Positions 63,426-64,000 of a stretch of DNA of 64,000 nucleotides are shown piece by piece; the stretch's first letter is position 1; each line of letters starts with the position of its first letter. A model generated the notes under the pieces. The model was not told the DNA's origin, searched no databases, and saw only the letters and a list, made by a program, of their open reading frames with translations. The stretch is taken from NCBI GenBank assembly GCA_030141605.1, contig JAQGDQ010000459.1, forward strand, positions 118,668-182,667, read 5' to 3'. The position numbers were made by a program, and so were the translations under genes. The DNA is from Tubiluchus corallicola (Eukaryota > Priapulida > Priapulimorpha > Priapulimorphida > Tubiluchidae).

Positions 63426-64000
63426 TAAGCGCATTGTAGTAAATGTTCTGTGGTACTTCTATCTAAAAAATATCTCGCCTTACTGATGTTTTTGAGATGA
63501 AAGACAGCGCTAGATACGTGATTGAAAGGTACTTTCTAGTTCAATTATAAATGAAAACATAATTGTAAGGTCTTTTTGTTTCCCTTGCTAACAGCTTTTC
63601 TTAGAAATACCCCCCCCCCCCGGAAAATCATAACATTTAACTATAGTATTGCTCCTTTTGCAGAAAAAACGTGTTTATAAAAATATGTTCTACTTGTTAT
63701 TGACATGCTCTTCCTCTGTTCAATTTCTTCGTCATGTTTATTTCCTATCAATTTGGGATCCACTTAACCTGCACTTGCTTATTTAAACTGATCTAGACCG
63801 CTACTCATCCACTTATAGAACTGTTTTCTCTTATGTGCGAAATCATAAACAGTAGCCTCTATTTTTATCGCACTTTCATCAATATAAAATTGCATATTTT
63901 GATGTGTTTGCAGTTACCAATACCGCATAAATTACTCAACGGACAATGCTATTCAGACCTGTTACTTTTGGGCTTTCGTGGTACAACATACAATACAACT
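63426..64000. other. Nothing recognised
   Basis: A poly-C run lies near 63610-63620. No gene or repeat match was seen to the window end. Confidence 0.45.

Overview
The window is nuclear DNA of an invertebrate animal: AT-rich, intron-rich, crowded with long microsatellites and dispersed repeats, with non-LTR retrotransposon debris on both strands and a short interstitial TTAGGG-like tract. Spliced genes of animal families are present (a pentraxin-like lectin, a GMC flavoenzyme, an SH2 adaptor). A sponge, cnidarian or other marine invertebrate would fit, but the sequence alone does not fix the species. No operons, CRISPR arrays or bacterial features were seen.

Five protein-coding genes can be assembled by joining open stretches across splice sites with matching phase. 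(1) 16879-6608, minus: seven exons, 225 aa, secreted short pentraxin-like protein. (2) 31761-24136, minus: eleven exons, 574 aa, complete GMC oxidoreductase of the choline-dehydrogenase-like group. (3) 44160-49156, plus: at least five exons, SH2 adaptor of the HSH2D/TSAd/SH2D7 type. (4) 53867-52614, minus: three exons, 132 aa, secreted cysteine-containing protein of unknown family. (5) 59509-58988, minus: one exon, 173 aa, acidic secreted protein of unknown family.

The rest is mobile or repetitive. Non-LTR (LINE) remains lie at about 1893-3378 (+), 3700-5490 (-), 13000-13470 (-), 14436-14500 (+), 19921-22750 (+), 37730-37975 (-), 40340-40780 (-), 41000-42103 (+) and 62890-63425 (-). A 5S-rRNA-derived SINE occurs twice (19651-19920 and 47236-47437). 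A hAT-like MITE with a perfect 8-bp target duplication interrupts LINE ORF1 at 20883-21326. At least six further dispersed families (called A, B, C, D, E and G below) have two or more copies in the window.

The most unusual structure is at exon edges. In the GMC gene the end of exon 4 with its splice donor is tandemly copied into the intron (63-bp period). In the SH2 gene an 11-copy, 73-bp array ends in, and resembles, the acceptor plus first bases of an exon. Both arrays place rows of decoy splice sites beside a real one. Other notable structures are a palindromic foldback element with arms of about 150 bp (55595-55922), a phased hexanucleotide array that changes composition in blocks (56800-57355), and a repeat that ends within about 6 bp of the stop codon of the acidic secreted gene.
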